The position numbers were made by a program, and so were the translations under genes. Below, in pieces: positions 61,601 through 63,875 of a stretch of DNA of 63,875 nt. The number at the start of each line of letters is the position of its first letter. Position 1 is the first letter of the stretch. The stretch is from Candidatus Obscuribacterales bacterium (GTDB lineage: Bacteria > Cyanobacteriota > Vampirovibrionia > Obscuribacterales > Obscuribacteraceae): the NCBI GenBank assembly GCA_019752635.1, contig JAIELX010000028.1, positions 1 through 63,875 of the forward strand, given 5' to 3'. Below the pieces are notes generated by a model. The model saw only the letters and a program-made list of their open reading frames with translations, was not told where the DNA came from and did not search any database.

Positions 61601-63311
61601 CAGTCTCTCCCATCAGGTCGGGCGTGCGCGATGCGGCGTTACTTTGCAGCAGTCCGTAGGGCTGCTTCGGTCTGTTATCCAACGGCACCACTGAAACCGA
61701 CGCCAAAGGGTCCTTTGCGGCGTCGGCAATAGTTGACGGTGAGGCCGCTTCAATGGCTTTAGATAGAGGATTCGCAACTGAGGAGCCGGAGCTCTGCGAA
61801 ACAGCGCTCGCTGCCGTCCCCGAAGTTTGTGTTTGCGCAGCCGGTGGTGCCGCCGGCTGTGGTGGCATAATCGCGGCCAGCATTTTTTGCAATTGCGGGC
61901 TTAGCGCCTCAGGCGACGATGGCTGATCTCGCTGATTCGCCACATCCTCCGCAGGCGTAGCAATTCTTGTAATGGTGACAGCCGACGGTGTGGCCGCATT
62001 AGCTGACAACAAGTTCGACGGGTTCGGCGCCGCATTTCTTTGCGGTTTTGATCCGCCGGACGAGCGCAGCGGATTCGATAAGTTTTTCATCCAACCAGCA
62101 ACCGGTACACCGGACAGGCCTGGTCGCGGTCGCTTCGGCACCATTAACGGTGCCGCCGAGGGGGGAGCAGCCCCCGAGTCGTTTCGCCCACCGAACAAGT
62201 GCGGCACCCGGGGCACCGGAGGATGCATAAGCGCCGTCATTGTCCGTCCGAAAATACTGCCTTTCTCTCCGGCGTTGCTTCCCGGAAGCGCACCGGGGTG
62301 GTTCGATGTAAGCGCCGGTACTGCCGCACCGTTGACGGTGCCGACACTAGAAGCACTAGCACTGCGCGCACTCGGGTCAGTAGCAGGACTGACAGGCCTA
62401 AGTTCCGGCGTTGTCGTCGACGAATCTTTTTGCTGCGGCAGCAATCCCAGACTAGCCGCGACAGCGTCAAACGACGGTGTCGCTCCAGGCAGGGCTTCGT
62501 GCGACACGGCACTTGGCGCCGGCTTTGACTCACCTTGATCTTCTTGAGCCTTCCTGCTTTGTTCCGGAGCAAGCCAGCTTGCAATCGCCTGCGCCGGATC
62601 TTGAATCTCTTGTGCAGGTTGCTCCGCGTGCAATTCAGCCGTAGGAGTAGAGACAATTCTGCTAACGATCTGTTCTGCTTTGGCAGCAGGTTTGCGCTCA
62701 GTTTTTACTGCCCCGGGAACGCCCGGCCCGGTCTTGGCCGAAGCATTTTGCGAAGCGCCCACCGCTGACGAAACGACAGCAGGTTTGGGAACGGGTTTCG
62801 CTTCGTTAGTTATGCCAAGCATACGGCCCATTTCGGAAGCCGCGCCGAAGAGATTGCCCGCCTGAACGTGCAGATGCATCAAGGATGTGCGCGCATCGGT
62901 ATAACCCGGTGCAATTGCCAAAGCCTGTTCAAGCGCGGATTGAGCCAAAACCGGCTTCCCCTTCTGCTTGAAAATTTCAGCTTGCTCATAAAAAGCGCGC
63001 ACCTGCGCGGGATTTTCCTGCACGGATAAAAGAAACTCAAGCAAAGCATCATCGACTCGTCCCTGCTGCTTGAAGAGCAAACCACGCTCCAAGTGAGAAG
63101 CGGGGTAGGACTTTCTAACTGTCGCGGGCAAAACGGAGCGAGCAGCGAACCCTACGGGAACGCTACCGGAACGCACCACCCGCGGTGCCGCCATTCCAGT
63201 CGGACCCAGGGCCACTTTCTTCTTGCCAGCAGTGTCTTGAGCCTGGCCAGGCAAACAGGAAACACAAAACAAAGCCAGAATCGATGTCTCGATTAGGATA
63301 CGTTTCGCCAT
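58644..63311 (-). CDS. Giant secreted TPR/proline-rich repeat protein
   Basis: A 1555-residue protein with GGGAGAG six bases before the ATG and a signal peptide (LIETSILALFCVSCLPGQAQ). Residues about 75-175 form tetratricopeptide repeats (ERGLLFKQQGRVDDALLEFL, YEQAEIFKQKGKPVLAQSAL, QAGNLFGAASEM). Then follow some 1200 residues rich in Ala, Pro, Val and Ser, probably disordered, with many copies of a short amphipathic motif of the form V-x-x-(I/V)-L-(S/N/G)-K-(V/L/I), such as VRNILSKVEG, MQGILSKLSM, VKDVLNKVDV, VRDVLRVAEK. A 56-60-residue tandem block lies at residues 717-907. The C-terminus (about 1430-1555) is more ordered (FMFSEETGEGILFMPGGGSE). Function unknown; a scaffold that displays short binding helices on the surface is a fair guess. 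Confidence 0.8.
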   Translation of the reverse strand: MAKRILIETSILALFCVSCLPGQAQDTAGKKKVALGPTGMAAPRVVRSGSVPVGFAARSVLPATVRKSYPASHLERGLLFKQQGRVDDALLEFLLSVQENPAQVRAFYEQAEIFKQKGKPVLAQSALEQALAIAPGYTDARTSLMHLHVQAGNLFGAASEMGRMLGITNEAKPVPKPAVVSSAVGASQNASAKTGPGVPGAVKTERKPAAKAEQIVSRIVSTPTAELHAEQPAQEIQDPAQAIASWLAPEQSRKAQEDQGESKPAPSAVSHEALPGATPSFDAVAASLGLLPQQKDSSTTTPELRPVSPATDPSARSASASSVGTVNGAAVPALTSNHPGALPGSNAGEKGSIFGRTMTALMHPPVPRVPHLFGGRNDSGAAPPSAAPLMVPKRPRPGLSGVPVAGWMKNLSNPLRSSGGSKPQRNAAPNPSNLLSANAATPSAVTITRIATPAEDVANQRDQPSSPEALSPQLQKMLAAIMPPQPAAPPAAQTQTSGTAASAVSQSSGSSVANPLSKAIEAASPSTIADAAKDPLASVSVVPLDNRPKQPYGLLQSNAASRTPDLMGETVIARNAAMAAQPPQESWMGNMMKKASALMPKMPNLPKLPEMPHFSMPVFLGGQKDQQTAQAVASSVVPVAPASPVPVAAPADLRVIPADVRNILSKVEGARAIDMTPSAAEVPVSAGSADAVTAASLSPPATSRPASTDGTADVVKNRAGGFTPPEKEVEPASPHEAPAPTTGSADAAPVVVGVVPPSAVAAPRPGIMDGLPDVVKNILGGFTPPEKQPEPAPLPAAPQPADAAPLVVGAVPPAAVVAPRPGIMDGLPDVVKNILGGFTPPEKQPEPESQPATPQSATGSADAAPVVVDVVPPSAVAAPRPGIMDGLPDVVKNIVDGFTPPEKQPEPESQPATLQPATGSAEAAPVVVAVAPPALITPATSSAPSTAPDLPPVVQSAVNAAGRPAAEPVSAVPASSYSPPKAPGPTPVDMQGILSKLSMAIPQQAASFFHLKKNGPAAPVPKAPGGINVSSGMIQPVPGSAVKHAPLPPSAKNTHSRAEVIAIPPRPIGLPHKDVPEALPSVVKDVLNKVDVHFVPTVVAAAVPGQYVPTPVQLEKGTGEGPQPIASAVVGVAPTVPAPALPASVCDMFANVPVPEMRPKAPTPVPVNVQAILGKIPTADPGSAKLSLKQGAAALLPHPTAVKLPNGEPVVAAAPSAQVDVQSADVQALHPKHTSMNVMPGQVAPVQPSQSLPVLVRDVLRVAEKYLPPSVSAPAAATRAFVVEPMVITREEVQGPTPIASSAAPFSPAAAPAPVGADLSKHFSGVVPEVRPQVQPPVAPAAEGASPVVAQNALPQTEPAAIPASAAAKAPQPYSGPKLTNAQRTRSGAFTYMHPVLDTDRLFGTGQLRTIPAAAAKTEKPKAPPPPPEDAITKRMRYLLANGTQNLKPGEAFMFSEETGEGILFMPGGGSERRKLTSPQDHEQVLQTRRPDILEPKDLQYSLSLLGKLLPPQQEQRRSGRELPIESGPTLDQIMDQTGKGFFGWVKGTFKFGGK
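60580..61170 (-). repeat. Tandem in-frame repeats inside the giant proline-rich gene
   Basis: The same DNA word (starting ATGATTCCGGGCCGG) recurs at 60661 and 60841, 180 bases apart, and again with one change at 61009, 168 bases away. Each unit encodes about 56-60 residues including RPGIMDGLPDVVKNI and GFTPPEKQPEPES. A fourth, worn copy lies near 61145-61170. Recent duplication or slippage in frame is the likely cause. Confidence 0.9.
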
Positions 63312-63356
63312 AACTCTCCCGATCCGCGGGTGCCGCAGATGTCAGAATATATTACT

Positions 63357-63875
63357 CTATGGCTTGATTACGTAACGCTCCAACTTTCTCATCATCTTGA
63401 CCCACTGAGGCTCCACCTGGGATTTCAAGGGCCAAACCAGAACAGTCTTCATCCCTGCTCGCTGACCACCTAGAACATCGGTGAGAGGACGATCGCCGAT
63501 GACGGCAACTTCGTGCGGCTCAAGTTCAAATACTTTTAAAACGTCCATGAACGCCTTTCTTCTCGGTTTGGCAGCGTGACCGATAGTGATAGGCATGTCA
63601 AGCAACACTTTTACTTCTTCCATGTACTGCATTCGCTTGTTATTGCTGACAATAGCCACCTTAAAATGAGCGCGGGCAAATTCCAGCCAGCTACCCACTT
63701 CAACGGTCAACTTGCCTGAGTGCGGAGCCAGCAAGGTGCTGTCGAGATCGAAGATCAACCCTTTCACCCCGTCCGCTTGCAGCTGTTTCAGGTCAATGTC
63801 CGTTACGTCGCCATTAATGACATAGGTGGGACGCAGTAAAACCATCGGCACAGTTCCAACATTAGATAATGGCAA
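63357..63875 (-). CDS. YqeG-family HAD phosphatase (5' end at window edge)
   Basis: A HAD-like phosphatase of about 160-172 residues. Motif I is IFDLDSTLLAP with the two catalytic Asp, motif II is VSNNKR, and motif III/IV are PRRKAF and VIGDRPLTDVLGG. This set and size fit the YqeG family found in Cyanobacteria and Firmicutes. The frame runs to the window edge with a TTG at 63875; an internal ATG at 63845 (MVLLRPTYV) is a reasonable start but I cannot exclude an upstream start outside the window. The short gap to the TPR/Pro-rich gene holds its ribosome site. Confidence 0.85.
   Translation of the reverse strand: MPLSNVGTVPMVLLRPTYVINGDVTDIDLKQLQADGVKGLIFDLDSTLLAPHSGKLTVEVGSWLEFARAHFKVAIVSNNKRMQYMEEVKVLLDMPITIGHAAKPRRKAFMDVLKVFELEPHEVAVIGDRPLTDVLGGQRAGMKTVLVWPLKSQVEPQWVKMMRKLERYVIKP

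Overview
The window looks like a chromosomal segment of a Gram-negative-type (diderm) bacterium with moderate GC content and many GTG/TTG starts. LPS or surface-glycan genes (a heptosyltransferase-like GT9, a DegT aminotransferase, a left-handed beta-helix acyltransferase), a PatA-type DUF4388 regulator, a YqeG phosphatase, an MGDG-synthase-like glycosyltransferase and very large Rhs-like and proline-rich proteins fit best with a deep Cyanobacteriota relative such as Vampirovibrionia/Obscuribacterales. That placement is an inference from gene content; no marker phylogeny could be run.

Layout. 1-1.1 kb (minus): tRNA-Ile(GAT), tRNA-Ala(TGC) and the 5' end of a 23S rRNA, with no 16S upstream. 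1.2-11.5 kb: an accessory region with a methyltransferase, a 2373-residue Rhs/YD-like protein carrying annexin-like helical repeats and two HExxH motifs, a HEAT-like protein flanked by a 19-bp inverted repeat, and a small acidic protein. 11.5-13.2 kb: tRNA-Ala(CGC), then a secreted redoxin and a YceI protein with a lysine-rich tail. 13.2-13.8 kb: a gene-free, structure-rich stretch with three tandem 76-bp hairpin repeats. 14.4-18 kb: two tandem trypsin-like proteins, the second with Ser replaced by Ala at the catalytic position, and a secreted helical protein. 18-21.8 kb (minus): an MFS carrier, an exported protein and a purple-acid-phosphatase-like enzyme in one operon.

22-25.4 kb: a small protein ending in Gly-Gly that resembles a ubiquitin/MoaD-type beta-grasp protein, coupled to a DUF4132 protein; this is my best candidate for an undescribed system. 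25.4-35 kb: an FMN-dependent 2-hydroxyacid oxidase, a thioredoxin, an orphan DNA methyltransferase with a ClC antiporter, a SpoIID/LytB protein, an aminotransferase, a GH31 glucosidase, a zinc-ribbon protein and tRNA-Phe. 35-42 kb: a degenerate GGDEF/DUF4388 protein, a VirB8-like membrane protein, DedA and SelB. 42-49 kb: an S9 peptidase and a surface-sugar operon (DegT aminotransferase, hexapeptide acyltransferase, GT39-like glycosyltransferase). 49.8-58.5 kb: an orphan HicB-like protein with a histone-like tail, a GT9 enzyme with an unusual inserted linker, a 5'-nucleotidase with a glycine-rich N-terminal module, two alpha/beta hydrolases and a diacylglycerol glucosyltransferase-like enzyme. 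58.6-63.9 kb: a 1555-residue TPR/proline-rich secreted protein with internal repeats, and a YqeG-type HAD phosphatase at the edge.

Common themes are (i) large or duplicated proteins without signal peptides that carry glycine/alanine-rich hydrophobic modules, (ii) degenerate paralogues of enzymes (pseudo-protease, pseudo-GGDEF), and (iii) envelope glycan and lipid synthesis. No insertion sequence, integrase, prophage or CRISPR array was found.
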